From Arthrobacter sp. fls2-241-R2A-200 (lineage in GTDB: Bacteria > Actinomycetota > Actinomycetes > Actinomycetales > Micrococcaceae): 64,000 nucleotides of DNA. A model generated the notes under the pieces. That model had not been told where the DNA came from, did not search any database, and worked only from the letters and a program-made list of their open reading frames with translations. Positions 7,265 through 16,088 of this stretch are shown here, one piece after another (position 1 is the stretch's first letter; each line of letters starts with the position of its first letter). The position numbers and the translations under genes are program-made. The stretch lies in contig NZ_JARVRJ010000017.1 of the NCBI RefSeq assembly GCF_030209745.1, positions 1 to 64,000 on the forward strand, in the 5' to 3' direction.

Positions 7265-8575
7265 GTGAAGGTACTCGTCATTGGCCCAGGCGGCCGCGAA
7301 CACGCCATTGTCCGCTCTCTGCTTGAAGACCCCAACGTCTCCGAGGTCCACGCGGCGCCCGGCAACGCGGGCATCAGCAAGCTCGTCCCCACGCACGCCA
7401 TTGATGGGAACAATGCCCAAGCCGTGGCTGCCCTTGCCGGCAAGCTTGGCGTGGACCTGGTTGTGGTTGGCCCGGAAGCCCCACTTGCCGCGGGCGTTTC
7501 CGACGCAGTCCGCGAGGCCGGCATTCCGGTGTTCGGCCCCAGCAAGGAGGCCGCCCAGCTCGAAGCCTCCAAGGCTTTCGCCAAGCAGATCATGGCCGAG
7601 GCAGGCGTTCCTACCGCGATGGCCCGGGTTGCCACCAACGGCGAGGAAGCAGCCGATGCGCTGGACACTTTCGGTGCTCCCTATGTGGTCAAGGACGACG
7701 GCCTGGCGGCAGGGAAGGGTGTGGTGGTCACCAAGGACCGTAACGAAGCCCTCGCCCACGCGCAGACCTGCTTCGACGCCGGCGGAACGGTGGTCATCGA
7801 AGAGTTCCTTGACGGCCCCGAAGTGTCCCTGTTCGTCCTCTGCGACGGCCGCACCACGGTCCCGCTGTCCCCGGCGCAGGACTTCAAACGTATCTTCGAC
7901 AATGATGAAGGCCCCAACACCGGCGGCATGGGGGCATACACGCCCCTTGAATGGGCACCCGAAGGACTCGTCCAAGAGGTCATCGACAGGGTAGCCCAGC
8001 CAACCGTGGACGAAATGGCCCGCCGCGGCACACCCTTTGTGGGCGTGCTCTACTGCGGGTTGGCCCTCACTTCGCGGGGCACCCGCGTTATTGAATTCAA
8101 CGTCCGGTTTGGTGATCCGGAAACGCAAGCCGTCCTCGCCCGCCTCAAGACGCCGCTCGGTACCCTGCTGCTGGCAGCTGCCAAGGGCGAACTCGACACC
8201 ATCGAAAATCTGCGCTGGTCCGAGGACACTGCGGTCGCCGTCGTCGTTGCTGCCGAAAACTACCCCGACGCTCCCCGCACCGGCGACCGGATCCGCGGCC
8301 TGAAGAAGGTCGAAGACTTGGACGGCGTCCACGTGGTTCACGCCGGCACCAAACTGGACGAAGAAGGCAAGGTCGTTTCAGCCGGCGGTCGTGTCCTCGC
8401 GGTGGTGGCGCTCGGTTCGGACCTGGTGGAGGCCCGAGAAAGGGCGTACGACGGCGTCGAACTGGTTCAGCTTGAAGGCTCACAGTTCCGTACCGACATC
8501 GCAGGTAAGGCCGCCCGCGGCGAAATCCGGGTGCCCCATGCGGCTACCGGCACCATCCCGAAAGTGCAGGCCTGA
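7265..8575 (+). CDS. purD: Phosphoribosylamine-glycine ligase
   Basis: PurD joins phosphoribosylamine and glycine using ATP, the second step of purine synthesis. The 436-residue protein opens VKVLVIGPGGREHAIV and carries ATP-grasp motifs such as VVKDDGLAAGKGVVV, EEFLDGPEVSLFVLCDG, DNDEGPNTGGMGAYTP and IEFNVRFGDPETQ. I chose GTG 7265 because it gives the normal family N-terminus; a TTG at 7256 is an alternative. It is followed after two bases by purC, so the two form a purine operon. Confidence 0.95.
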   Translation: MKVLVIGPGGREHAIVRSLLEDPNVSEVHAAPGNAGISKLVPTHAIDGNNAQAVAALAGKLGVDLVVVGPEAPLAAGVSDAVREAGIPVFGPSKEAAQLEASKAFAKQIMAEAGVPTAMARVATNGEEAADALDTFGAPYVVKDDGLAAGKGVVVTKDRNEALAHAQTCFDAGGTVVIEEFLDGPEVSLFVLCDGRTTVPLSPAQDFKRIFDNDEGPNTGGMGAYTPLEWAPEGLVQEVIDRVAQPTVDEMARRGTPFVGVLYCGLALTSRGTRVIEFNVRFGDPETQAVLARLKTPLGTLLLAAAKGELDTIENLRWSEDTAVAVVVAAENYPDAPRTGDRIRGLKKVEDLDGVHVVHAGTKLDEEGKVVSAGGRVLAVVALGSDLVEARERAYDGVELVQLEGSQFRTDIAGKAARGEIRVPHAATGTIPKVQA

Positions 8576-8577
8576 CC

Positions 8578-9516
8578 ATGACCGATTCACTTCCCACAGG
8601 CGGCCTTGAAACAGAAGCCCTGCAACTCCCCGGCTGGACCCACGTCTACTCCGGCAAAGTCCGCGACCTGTACGTACCGGCCGAAGAAGCGATAACGGAG
8701 AAGTTCGGCCAGGAGTGCGTCCTGGTTGTCGCCAGCGACCGCATCAGTGCTTACGATCACGTCCTGAGCAGCGAGATCCCTGACAAGGGGAGGGTCCTGA
8801 CTCAACTGAGCCTCTGGTGGTTCGACCAGCTGGAGGTGGAGCACCACGTGCTCGCGTCCACTGTGGAGGCTGGCGTGCCGGCCGCCGTCGAGGGCCGTGC
8901 CATGATCTGCAAGAAGCTGGAAATGTTTCCAGTGGAGTGCATCGCCCGTGGCTACCTCACAGGTTCCGGGTTGGCTGAATACAAGGTGTCCCGCACCGTC
9001 TGCGACATCCCGCTGCCCGAAGGCCTCGTTGATGGTTCGCGCTTGGAGAAGGCGCTGTTCACCCCGTCCGCCAAGGCCGAAGTCGGCGAGCACGACGAGA
9101 ACATCACCTATGACGACGTCGTAGCGATGGTGGGGGACGATATCGCCGCCCGCCTCAGCGACCTTACCCTGAAGATCTACACACGTGCCGAGGAGATCGC
9201 CCGGGAACGTGGCATCATCTTGGCCGACACCAAAGTGGAATTCGGCATCGACACCGCCACGGGCATCATCACCCTGGGCGACGAGGTGCTCACTCCCGAC
9301 TCTTCGCGGTTCTGGGACGCTGCGACGTACGCGCCCGGCAAGTCGCAGCCATCCTATGACAAGCAGTATGTCCGTGACTGGCTGACGTCCGCGGAATCCG
9401 GCTGGGACAAAGCCTCAGACACTCCTCCTCCTGCCTTGCCGGCCGACGTGGTGGAGCGCACCCGCGCCCGTTACGTGGAGGCCTACGAGAAACTTACGGG
9501 GCGCACCTTCGCCTAG
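8578..9516 (+). CDS. purC: Phosphoribosylaminoimidazole-succinocarboxamide synthase
   Basis: PurC makes SAICAR from CAIR and aspartate with ATP. The 312-residue protein contains the family motifs YSGKVRDLY, VLVVASDRISAYDHVL, ECIARGYLTGSGLAEY and LADTKVEFG. Length and motif order are normal for the single-domain bacterial enzyme. The gene begins two bases after the purD stop codon and is almost certainly translated from the same message. Confidence 0.95.
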   Translation: MTDSLPTGGLETEALQLPGWTHVYSGKVRDLYVPAEEAITEKFGQECVLVVASDRISAYDHVLSSEIPDKGRVLTQLSLWWFDQLEVEHHVLASTVEAGVPAAVEGRAMICKKLEMFPVECIARGYLTGSGLAEYKVSRTVCDIPLPEGLVDGSRLEKALFTPSAKAEVGEHDENITYDDVVAMVGDDIAARLSDLTLKIYTRAEEIARERGIILADTKVEFGIDTATGIITLGDEVLTPDSSRFWDAATYAPGKSQPSYDKQYVRDWLTSAESGWDKASDTPPPALPADVVERTRARYVEAYEKLTGRTFA

Positions 9517-9543
9517 CCCGGCCACCCCGCTCGATCAATGGGG

Positions 9544-10809
9544 TTAGCTGGCTTGGTGTTCCTTGGCGGCGCGGCGCTCGGCGAGGCGGATTTCCAGCAC
9601 GGCATCCATGGCCTGCTGAACCCTGTCCGATGCGCCCGCCGCGCTGAAGTCGTGCTGGGCCTCTTCCAGGAACCGCAGTGCCTCGGTGGTTTCGCCCGCA
9701 GCCTTGAGGGACTTGCCCAGCAGTAGGGAAACTTCACCCGCGGTGTGCCGCGCCAAGACCTTGCGGTCCTCGTAGATCTCCCGGAGCTTCTCGACGGCGG
9801 CGGGAATGTCACCGTTCAGGTACAGCCACCGGGCGCGAATGAAGGCGACCTCGAGTTGGTCCGTCTTGTTGCCGCCGACAATGGACAGTGCCAGTTCGGC
9901 GCGCTCGATGGCGGACAGCGTCTCCGGCTCCACGATGCCTGAGGACAACCGCACAGCGGCCGACGCCTTGTTGAATCGCGCCCAGAGCTCGATGTCATTG
10001 GCGGGGGAGAGGAGTTGGGCCGCACGCTCGTGGTGCTTGACTCCCTCGGAGTAATCGTGGCGCATGAACGCTACATTGCCCACCACCCAGGAGACTTCAC
10101 CGGCCAGCTGGGTCATTGAATGCTCGTCCATATGCTCGATCATGGCCAAACAATACGTCCATGCTTCATCGAGCTTGCCGCTCTCCGCCAAGGCCCCTAT
10201 CAGCGCCCTGTGGGCACCGATGATCAGCGTGGATCCTGTGGGTAATTGCTCGCTCAGCTTCACGGCATGGAGGGCATGCTCGACGGCGGTGGCCAGTTGA
10301 CCTTGTCCGTGGCACACTGCGGCAAGCATCTGCCACGCCCGGACTCCCAGGCCTGCGGACTCGGTAGCCATGGGGTGCTCAAGGAGGTGCTCTACGATCT
10401 GCTGGCATTCCTTCAGCTGGCCTTGTTTCATCATGCACTCGGCCTGCATGTACGTCATGTTCCACCAAGCGCTGTTGTTCTTGGCTTCGAGGGCGATTTG
10501 GGCGGCCGCTGCGGCGTGGCTCGAGGCGAGCGGGTAGTCCCGTAGGTCCCATGCCTGGCGGGCGTACAGGCCTGCCAGGACGTACTCTGCGTCGCTCATG
10601 GAAACGGGCTGGCTCCACGCCTCCAAGGCCTTCGGCGCGAGTTCAAGGCGCCGGGCAAGTTCCTCGATGACCTCTGCTGTGGGTTCACGCCGCCCGGTCT
10701 CCAGCAGGGAGATGTAGCTGGGTGAGTACAGGTTCTTGCCCAGTTCCGCCTGCGTCAGTCCGCGTTCGAGCCGTTCGGCACGTAGCTTCTCGCCGAATCC
10801 GTTTCCCAC
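9544..10809 (-). CDS. XRE-family regulator with C-terminal TPR domain (candidate peptide receptor)
   Basis: The first about 60 residues form a helix-turn-helix of the XRE/Cro type (GEKLRAERLERGLTQAELG, then LYSPSYISLLETGRREPT). The remaining about 350 residues are helical repeats of TPR type with recurring alanine/leucine-rich helix pairs, giving 421 residues in all. I chose GTG 10809, because AGGAGG lies 5 bases upstream and the longer frame adds non-homologous residues that overlap the promoter. The domain order HTH-TPR is that of the RRNPP peptide receptors of Firmicutes (PlcR, NprR, Rap relatives). The gene is divergent from a secreted peptide gene with a shared promoter region, as in cognate receptor/pheromone pairs. 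Peptide binding is inference; many actinobacterial XRE-TPR proteins have unknown ligands. Confidence 0.85.
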   Translation of the reverse strand: MGNGFGEKLRAERLERGLTQAELGKNLYSPSYISLLETGRREPTAEVIEELARRLELAPKALEAWSQPVSMSDAEYVLAGLYARQAWDLRDYPLASSHAAAAAQIALEAKNNSAWWNMTYMQAECMMKQGQLKECQQIVEHLLEHPMATESAGLGVRAWQMLAAVCHGQGQLATAVEHALHAVKLSEQLPTGSTLIIGAHRALIGALAESGKLDEAWTYCLAMIEHMDEHSMTQLAGEVSWVVGNVAFMRHDYSEGVKHHERAAQLLSPANDIELWARFNKASAAVRLSSGIVEPETLSAIERAELALSIVGGNKTDQLEVAFIRARWLYLNGDIPAAVEKLREIYEDRKVLARHTAGEVSLLLGKSLKAAGETTEALRFLEEAQHDFSAAGASDRVQQAMDAVLEIRLAERRAAKEHQAS

Positions 10810-10844
10810 GGGGTCCTCCTGCAGGTGTCTTTTCCACCAAATCC

Positions 10845-10884
10845 TTGACAGTGTCTGTAGACAACATTTTACAATGTATGTCAA
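10845..10884. promoter_or_regulatory. Overlapping divergent promoters with symmetrical operator
   Basis: TTGACA on the plus strand (10845-10850) is followed after 19 bases by TACAAT (10870-10875), a promoter pointing to the peptide gene. TTGACA on the minus strand (TGTCAA at 10879-10884) has TCTACA 17 bases downstream, pointing to the regulator. Between them lies the palindrome ACATT-TTAC-AATGT (10864-10877). One bound dimer could therefore control both genes. Promoter assignment is from motif matching only. Confidence 0.6.
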
Positions 10885-10931
10885 CAGAGACCGAGTAATG
10901 ACAGCAGTAAAATCCGACGTGTATTGGGGAC

Positions 10932-11150
10932 ATGATGTTCAAGAAAATCGCCGCTTCCGTTGCCCTTGCCGGCGCACTGACACTTTCAGTTGCGGCTCCC
11001 GCAGTGGTGTCGGCCGCACCGGCCTCGGGCACGGGCACCGTAAGCGCCATAGGTAACTGGCCGGATCCGATGCGCATCGTGGCGCCTACCAAATCGTCCG
11101 GCACCACGTACACGCCGTCGTCCATTGGTAACTGGCCCGACCCCATGTAA
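10932..11150 (+). CDS. Small exported propeptide with two IGNWPDPM copies (candidate pheromone)
   Basis: A 72-residue protein with a Sec-type signal peptide: KK near the start, a hydrophobic stretch ASVALAGALTLSVAAPAVV, and a likely cleavage site at VSA-AP about residue 28. The mature part carries IGNWPDPM at residues 40-47 and again at 65-72, where it forms the exact C-terminus. At DNA level the copies (11049-11072 and 11124-11147) differ at four positions, all synonymous. GGGGA precedes the ATG pair at 10932/10935 with short spacing. The gene is divergent from the XRE/TPR regulator and followed by a strong terminator, so it is a single-gene unit. I recognise no known family. A role as a signalling peptide precursor is inference. 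Confidence 0.75.
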   Translation: MMFKKIAASVALAGALTLSVAAPAVVSAAPASGTGTVSAIGNWPDPMRIVAPTKSSGTTYTPSSIGNWPDPM

Positions 11151-11161
11151 GCCATCCGATC

Positions 11162-11234
11162 CTCTGTAAACCAGAGGCACTGAAAGCCTGAAGAGAAACA
11201 AAAGAGGGTCTTCCATTTGGAAGACCCTCTTTTT
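11162..11234 (+). terminator. Terminator after the peptide gene
   Basis: A small hairpin (CCTCTG with CAGAGG, about 11162-11178) is followed by a strong one: AAAGAGGGTCTTCC, loop ATTT, GGAAGACCCTC and TTTTT. Because A and T runs flank the second stem, it can terminate in both directions, including for the minus-strand tRNA gene. Positions are good to about one base. Confidence 0.85.
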
Positions 11235-11236
11235 GT

Positions 11237-11313
<77 letters not shown>

Positions 11314-11412
11314 ATCCGCTGCGAAAGCAACTGTTCAAGGATAGCTGAATCGCTTCCTGATGCGAAATCGACGGGCGGTGGTCGCTGCTCCCAGCGACCA
11401 GCCACAGAAACG

Positions 11413-13245
11413 CTAGACCAATGAGTCTTTCCAGGCCCCGTGCAGTTGCGCAAAGCGTCCCCCACCGCTGATCAGTTCCGCCGGTGAGCCGTCCTCCACG
11501 ATGCGTCCGTCGTGAACCACGAGGACCCTGTCCGCGGTCTCCACGGTGGAGAGGCGGTGTGCGATGATGATGGCCGTCCGTGCCGAATTCTTGCCGGCCA
11601 CCCCTTCGAGCAGATTGGCCAGGCCCTGCTGGACCATGCGTTCGGAAGGTATGTCCAAGGACGAGGTCGCCTCGTCCAGGATCAGGACGGCAGGGGCAGC
11701 CAGGAAAGCGCGGGCAAATCCGATGAGTTGGCGTTGACCCGAGGAAACGCGACCACCACGCTTATTGACGTCGGTGTCATATCCCTCGGGCAGCCCCGAG
11801 ATGAATTCGTGCGCACCAACGGCCTTCGCCGCTTTTTCGATGTCTTCGCGGGATGCTTCGGGTCGGCCCAGGGCGATGTTATCGGCGACCGAACCGCTGA
11901 AGAGGAATGCCTCCTGTGTAACCATCACCACGGCCCGGCGGAGGTCGGTGGTGGAGAGGTCCCTCAGATCGATGCCGTCCAAGGTGATGGCGCCTGAGGT
12001 GACATCGTAAAAGCGGGCAATGAGCTTGGCCAGCGTGGACTTTCCGGCCCCGGTTTGGCCTACCAAGGCCACGGTCTGGCCTGCAGGGATGTGCAGGTCC
12101 ATGGGGGGAACAACGATTGTCCCGCTTCCGTAGCCGAACTCCACTCCTGCGAAATCGATCTCCCCGCGTGAGCTTTTCAACGGAACAGGATTCTTGGGCG
12201 GGCGGACTGTTGGGACCTCTTCAAGGAGTCCTGACACCTTCTCCAGCGCAGCTTGGGCGCTTTGGAAGGAGTTGTAAAACATCGCCATCTGGTCCACCGG
12301 CTGGAAGAAACGCTTGGTGGAAAGAATCAGGGCCAACAGGACACCGACCGCGAGCTCGCCGCTGAGCACGCGGAAGCCTCCCATGAGCAGGACGACGGCG
12401 ACGCAAACGTTTCCGATCAACACCAGGCCCGGTTGGAAGATGCCGTTCAGATTGATGGAGCGGACACTGTTTTTCCGGTATTCCTCAGCCAGTTCGCCGT
12501 ACTGTGCCGCGTTCTCCTTCTCCTTGCGGAACGCCTTGACGGCGCGGATTCCGGTCATGGTTTCCACAAAGTGCACAATCAACCCCGCCGAGACCACGCG
12601 CGATTCACGGTAAGCCACCTGCGAGTGCTTCTGGTACCAGCGGGACAGAAGGAACATCGGTACGCCCGCGGCGAGCATGATGACGCCAGTCCGCCAGTCC
12701 AGCGCAAATACGGTGAAGGCCGTAAAGACCATGAACAACAGACCGGAGGCCAAGGAACTCACACCCGAATCCAACAGGTCCCGCAGTGCCTCGAGGTCCG
12801 AGGTTTGACGGGCAATGATGCGTCCGGACGTGTACTTCTCATGGAACTCCAAGCTCAACCGCTGGGTGTGCCTAAAGACGCGGACCCGGAGGTCCAGCAG
12901 CATGGACTGGCTGAGTTGGGCTGTCGAAGTGACATAGAGGGCCGTCATTGACGCCGTGGCAATGGCGGCCGCGAGGTACAAGACACCGGCAAGCATCAAG
13001 GGACCGTTGTTGCCGGCTTTGAGCGTAGGCAGGGCATGGTCGATGCCGAACGCGATCAACGCGGGCCCGGCTACACGGGTGAGTTGGGAGACCACCACCA
13101 TCACGATCGTCATCCAGAAACGCAACCTGACCGGACGGATCAGCGAGGCAAGCAAGGCGAGGGACCGGCGTCGTACGGCTTTACTGTCTGCTTTGGTGAG
13201 GAGCGCGTTGTCCTCGTTGGCCGTTCCAAAGGTTGTGGCACTCAC
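11413..13245 (-). CDS. ABC exporter half-transporter, canonical catalytic site subunit
   Basis: A 610-residue type IV ABC exporter with six N-terminal transmembrane helices and a C-terminal ATPase domain. The ATPase has Walker A GQTGAGKST and Walker B VLILDEATSSLD with the catalytic glutamate. Its signature is unusual, VSSGQRQ instead of LSGGQ. The partner gene, overlapping by 4 bp, has the opposite pattern (normal signature, altered Walker B). This asymmetry is typical of heterodimeric exporters such as TM287/288 and BmrCD, in which one of two ATP sites is degenerate. Lipid, drug or peptide export is possible; the substrate is unknown. Confidence 0.9.
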   Translation of the reverse strand: MSATTFGTANEDNALLTKADSKAVRRRSLALLASLIRPVRLRFWMTIVMVVVSQLTRVAGPALIAFGIDHALPTLKAGNNGPLMLAGVLYLAAAIATASMTALYVTSTAQLSQSMLLDLRVRVFRHTQRLSLEFHEKYTSGRIIARQTSDLEALRDLLDSGVSSLASGLLFMVFTAFTVFALDWRTGVIMLAAGVPMFLLSRWYQKHSQVAYRESRVVSAGLIVHFVETMTGIRAVKAFRKEKENAAQYGELAEEYRKNSVRSINLNGIFQPGLVLIGNVCVAVVLLMGGFRVLSGELAVGVLLALILSTKRFFQPVDQMAMFYNSFQSAQAALEKVSGLLEEVPTVRPPKNPVPLKSSRGEIDFAGVEFGYGSGTIVVPPMDLHIPAGQTVALVGQTGAGKSTLAKLIARFYDVTSGAITLDGIDLRDLSTTDLRRAVVMVTQEAFLFSGSVADNIALGRPEASREDIEKAAKAVGAHEFISGLPEGYDTDVNKRGGRVSSGQRQLIGFARAFLAAPAVLILDEATSSLDIPSERMVQQGLANLLEGVAGKNSARTAIIIAHRLSTVETADRVLVVHDGRIVEDGSPAELISGGGRFAQLHGAWKDSLV

Positions 13246-15041
13246 CGGCGGGCCTCCTCGGCTTCTTCGAGCTCGTCCAGTTCGCTATCGAGGTCCTTCG
13301 GACCGGAATCGAGGCTTGCGATGACGTAGCGGTAATGATCGTTGCCCGCCAACAGTTCCGTATGGGTTCCGACGGCGGTGATGGTTCCGTTTTCGAGCAA
13401 GGCCACACGGTCCGCCAAGGCAACGGTGGAGGGTCGGTGCGCCACGATCAACGTGGTGGTCTCGCGCAGGACGTCGCGCAGGCGGGCTTCAACGCGTTCC
13501 TCGGTGTTGACATCGAGGGCGGAGAGCGGATCGTCCAGCACCAAGACCTTTGGCCTGGCGGCGATGGCGCGTGCCAAGGCGATCCTCTGACGCTGGCCAC
13601 CGGACAGGCTGAGGCCTTCCTCACCAATAAGTGTGTCCACACCGTCAGGCAGGGAATAGGCGAACTGCGCCTGGGCTACATCGAGTGCCTCGTCCAGGGC
13701 TGCTTCGCTGGGATCAGGGGCGCCGAGCAGGACGTTGTCCCGCACTGAACTGGAGAACAGTGTGGTGTCCTCGAATGCAACGGAGACGATCCTGCGAAGT
13801 TCATGGAGGTCGTAATTCCGGACGTCTATGCCGTCGATGGTCACAGCGCCCTCGGTCACGTCGTAGAGCCGGGGGACGAGTTGGAGCAACGCACTCTTGC
13901 CGCTGCCGGTGATCCCCACGAGGGCCATCGTTTCGCCCGGACGGATCTCCAGGGAGACATCGCGCAGGAGCGAACCGCCGTCGTCGAACCCGAATCCGGC
14001 CTGCTCAAAGCGCAAGGCGCCCTTGCCGTTTTCCGGGAACACGGGCTCTTCGGGAGAGGTGATCGTGTTCCGGGTATCCATGACTTCGAAGTGCCGGTCC
14101 ACTGCGGTCTTGGCGGTCAGCGCCATCGCGAGCAAGGTCCCGGAGAACTCCACTGGAGTTGCCACCACGGCGGCCGTGGCGAAAAAGGCCACCAAAGATC
14201 CGATGCTCAGCTGCCCGCTGGCGACGAGCAGCACCCCCGTCACCAACCCAAAGCCCAAGGCAAGTTCAGGCAGGAGCGTCACCACCAGGGTGAAACCGGC
14301 CTGTTGCTTGGCTTTCATGATCTCCGTCTGCCGGAGCTCCTCGGCTTGGCCGTTGAAATTTTCCAAGGCCTCGCGGCTGCGGCCGAAAGCCTTCAATACC
14401 CGGATGCCGTGGACGGACTCTTCCACGGTGGTGGCAAGGTCCCCGGCCTGGTCCTGGCTGAGCCGGGTCACCCGGCTGAAACGGCGCCGGAAGCGGAAGG
14501 AGTTGACCATGATCGGCACGGCGGCGGCCAGGAAAATGAGCGCCAATTGCCAGCTCATGGAGAACATCACGCCCACGCCGATGATCACCGTCAAGGTAGT
14601 GACAACGAGCATGATCGCTCCGAACGCCATCCAGCGCCGGAGGAAGCTGAGATCGGTCATGGCCCTGGAAAGCAGCTGCCCCGAACCCCAACGATCGTGG
14701 AACGCCACCGTGAGCTCCTGAAGATGCCCATACAAAGTGACACGCATCCTGGTCTCCACCGTGGTGGCCGGATTGATCACGAACTGCCGCCGCAGGGCTA
14801 CCAGTCCAGCCTCCGCCACGCCTAAAGCAAGGATGACGACGGCGGCGGTCCACACCGCGGCCGGGTCACCGCCGCGCTGCAAGGAGTTGTTGACCAGCAC
14901 CCGGAAAACCTGCGGGATGGTGAGTGCCACAATGCTCGCCAGCAAAGCAGACACCAAGCCCATGAATAGGCGGGGGAGGATGGGCCGTACATGGGGGTAC
15001 AGGCGGCGGATGGAGTTAAAGAATGACGTTTGCTTGGACAT
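13242..15041 (-). CDS. ABC exporter half-transporter, degenerate-site subunit
   Basis: A 599-residue exporter subunit with six transmembrane helices and an ATPase domain. It has Walker A GITGSGKS and the canonical signature LSGGQRQRIALARA, but Walker B reads VLVLDDPLSALD, with Asp in place of the catalytic Glu. It is the first gene of a two-gene operon and overlaps the second by 4 bp (ATGA), so the two should be translated together and form a heterodimer. The degenerate site would combine this Walker B with the VSSGQ signature of the partner. Confidence 0.9.
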   Translation of the reverse strand: MSKQTSFFNSIRRLYPHVRPILPRLFMGLVSALLASIVALTIPQVFRVLVNNSLQRGGDPAAVWTAAVVILALGVAEAGLVALRRQFVINPATTVETRMRVTLYGHLQELTVAFHDRWGSGQLLSRAMTDLSFLRRWMAFGAIMLVVTTLTVIIGVGVMFSMSWQLALIFLAAAVPIMVNSFRFRRRFSRVTRLSQDQAGDLATTVEESVHGIRVLKAFGRSREALENFNGQAEELRQTEIMKAKQQAGFTLVVTLLPELALGFGLVTGVLLVASGQLSIGSLVAFFATAAVVATPVEFSGTLLAMALTAKTAVDRHFEVMDTRNTITSPEEPVFPENGKGALRFEQAGFGFDDGGSLLRDVSLEIRPGETMALVGITGSGKSALLQLVPRLYDVTEGAVTIDGIDVRNYDLHELRRIVSVAFEDTTLFSSSVRDNVLLGAPDPSEAALDEALDVAQAQFAYSLPDGVDTLIGEEGLSLSGGQRQRIALARAIAARPKVLVLDDPLSALDVNTEERVEARLRDVLRETTTLIVAHRPSTVALADRVALLENGTITAVGTHTELLAGNDHYRYVIASLDSGPKDLDSELDELEEAEEARR

Positions 15042-15137
15042 GCCCGCTTCTCAACAGCTGGATCTTCAGATGGTGCGGAGATAGTTTCCCGTAGCAACTA
15101 CCCTATGCCATGCCCCTGCAGGCCTGTAGCTGGGGGC

Positions 15138-16088
15138 CTATGTGCGGGGCGTGAGGGTGAGCAGTACCGCTTCCGGCCGGCAGGCGATGCGGACCGGGGA
15201 GAAGCGTGAGGTGCCGATTCCGCCGGAGACGTTGACCGGCGTCGTCAGTCCGTTGCTTTCCCAATCGTGGAGGCCTTTGGCACGCCAGGTGGGGAGGTCG
15301 CAATTGGAGACCAAAGCGCCGTAGCCGGGGATGCAGATCTGGCCGCCGTGGGTGTGCCCGGCAAGAATCAGGTGGGCTTGGGCTTGCGTGAAATGATCCA
15401 GCACGCGCTGGTACGGGGCGTGGACGACGGCGACCCGGACATGCGGACGCGTGTCCTGGTTGGCCGTGCCGCGATGCCAGTCTGCGTACCGTTCCCGCTT
15501 CAAATGGGGATCGTCCACCCCGGAGAAATCAAAGCGCAGGCCGTTAAGCGTGATGGACTGGGCACGGTTGGTGAGGTCGATCCAGCCGCCCATCCCAAAT
15601 GCCGTGCGCAACTTGGGCCAGTCGAGCTTGATCGGCTCTGTTTTCGGCCGGGAAGGTCCGCGGAAATAGCCCGCCGGGTTCTTGAACCTGGGCGCGAAAT
15701 AGTCGTTGGAGCCCGGAACGAACACGCCGGGAAAGTCCATCAACGGTTCAAGCGCTTGGATCAGCGGATCGATGGCCTGGGTGTGGCTGAGGTTGTCGCC
15801 AGTGTTGACCACAAGGTCCGGCTTCAGTTCAGCCAAGGACTGCAACCACCGAGCCTTCTTGTCCTGACCCGGGACGAAATGGATGTCACTGAGGTGCAGG
15901 ATCCGGAACGGCGCGGAGCCTTCGGGGAGGATAGGCAGCGTCTCGCGCCGGACTTCGAACTGGTCCTTCTCCCACCAGCCGTAAGCTGCCGCCGCTACAC
16001 CTGCTGCTGCGCCGATGGCGGTGGTTGCGGCAAGACCGCGCCCGAGGGTACGGGCGCGGTCTGCCAACGAGTCAATCATGGACGCCAT
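15138..16088 (-). CDS. Membrane-anchored metallophosphoesterase
   Basis: A 316-residue calcineurin-like phosphoesterase. An N-terminal hydrophobic segment (GLAATTAIGAAAGVAAAAYGW) probably anchors it to the membrane. Metal-binding motifs are LSDIHF, NTGDN, GSNDYF (where GNHD is usual), VVHAP and GHTHGGQ. It resembles the YaeI/YkuE group. The start codon overlaps the stop of the penicillin-binding protein gene by one base (TAATG), so the two are translationally coupled and a cell-envelope role is likely. Substrate unknown. Confidence 0.85.
   Translation of the reverse strand: MASMIDSLADRARTLGRGLAATTAIGAAAGVAAAAYGWWEKDQFEVRRETLPILPEGSAPFRILHLSDIHFVPGQDKKARWLQSLAELKPDLVVNTGDNLSHTQAIDPLIQALEPLMDFPGVFVPGSNDYFAPRFKNPAGYFRGPSRPKTEPIKLDWPKLRTAFGMGGWIDLTNRAQSITLNGLRFDFSGVDDPHLKRERYADWHRGTANQDTRPHVRVAVVHAPYQRVLDHFTQAQAHLILAGHTHGGQICIPGYGALVSNCDLPTWRAKGLHDWESNGLTTPVNVSGGIGTSRFSPVRIACRPEAVLLTLTPRT

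Noticed and set aside
11413..15041. The ABC exporter as the dedicated exporter of the IGNWPDPM peptide
   Set aside because: The peptide precursor has its own Sec-type signal peptide, the exporter is separated by a tRNA gene and terminators, and it is on the other strand; no direct support.
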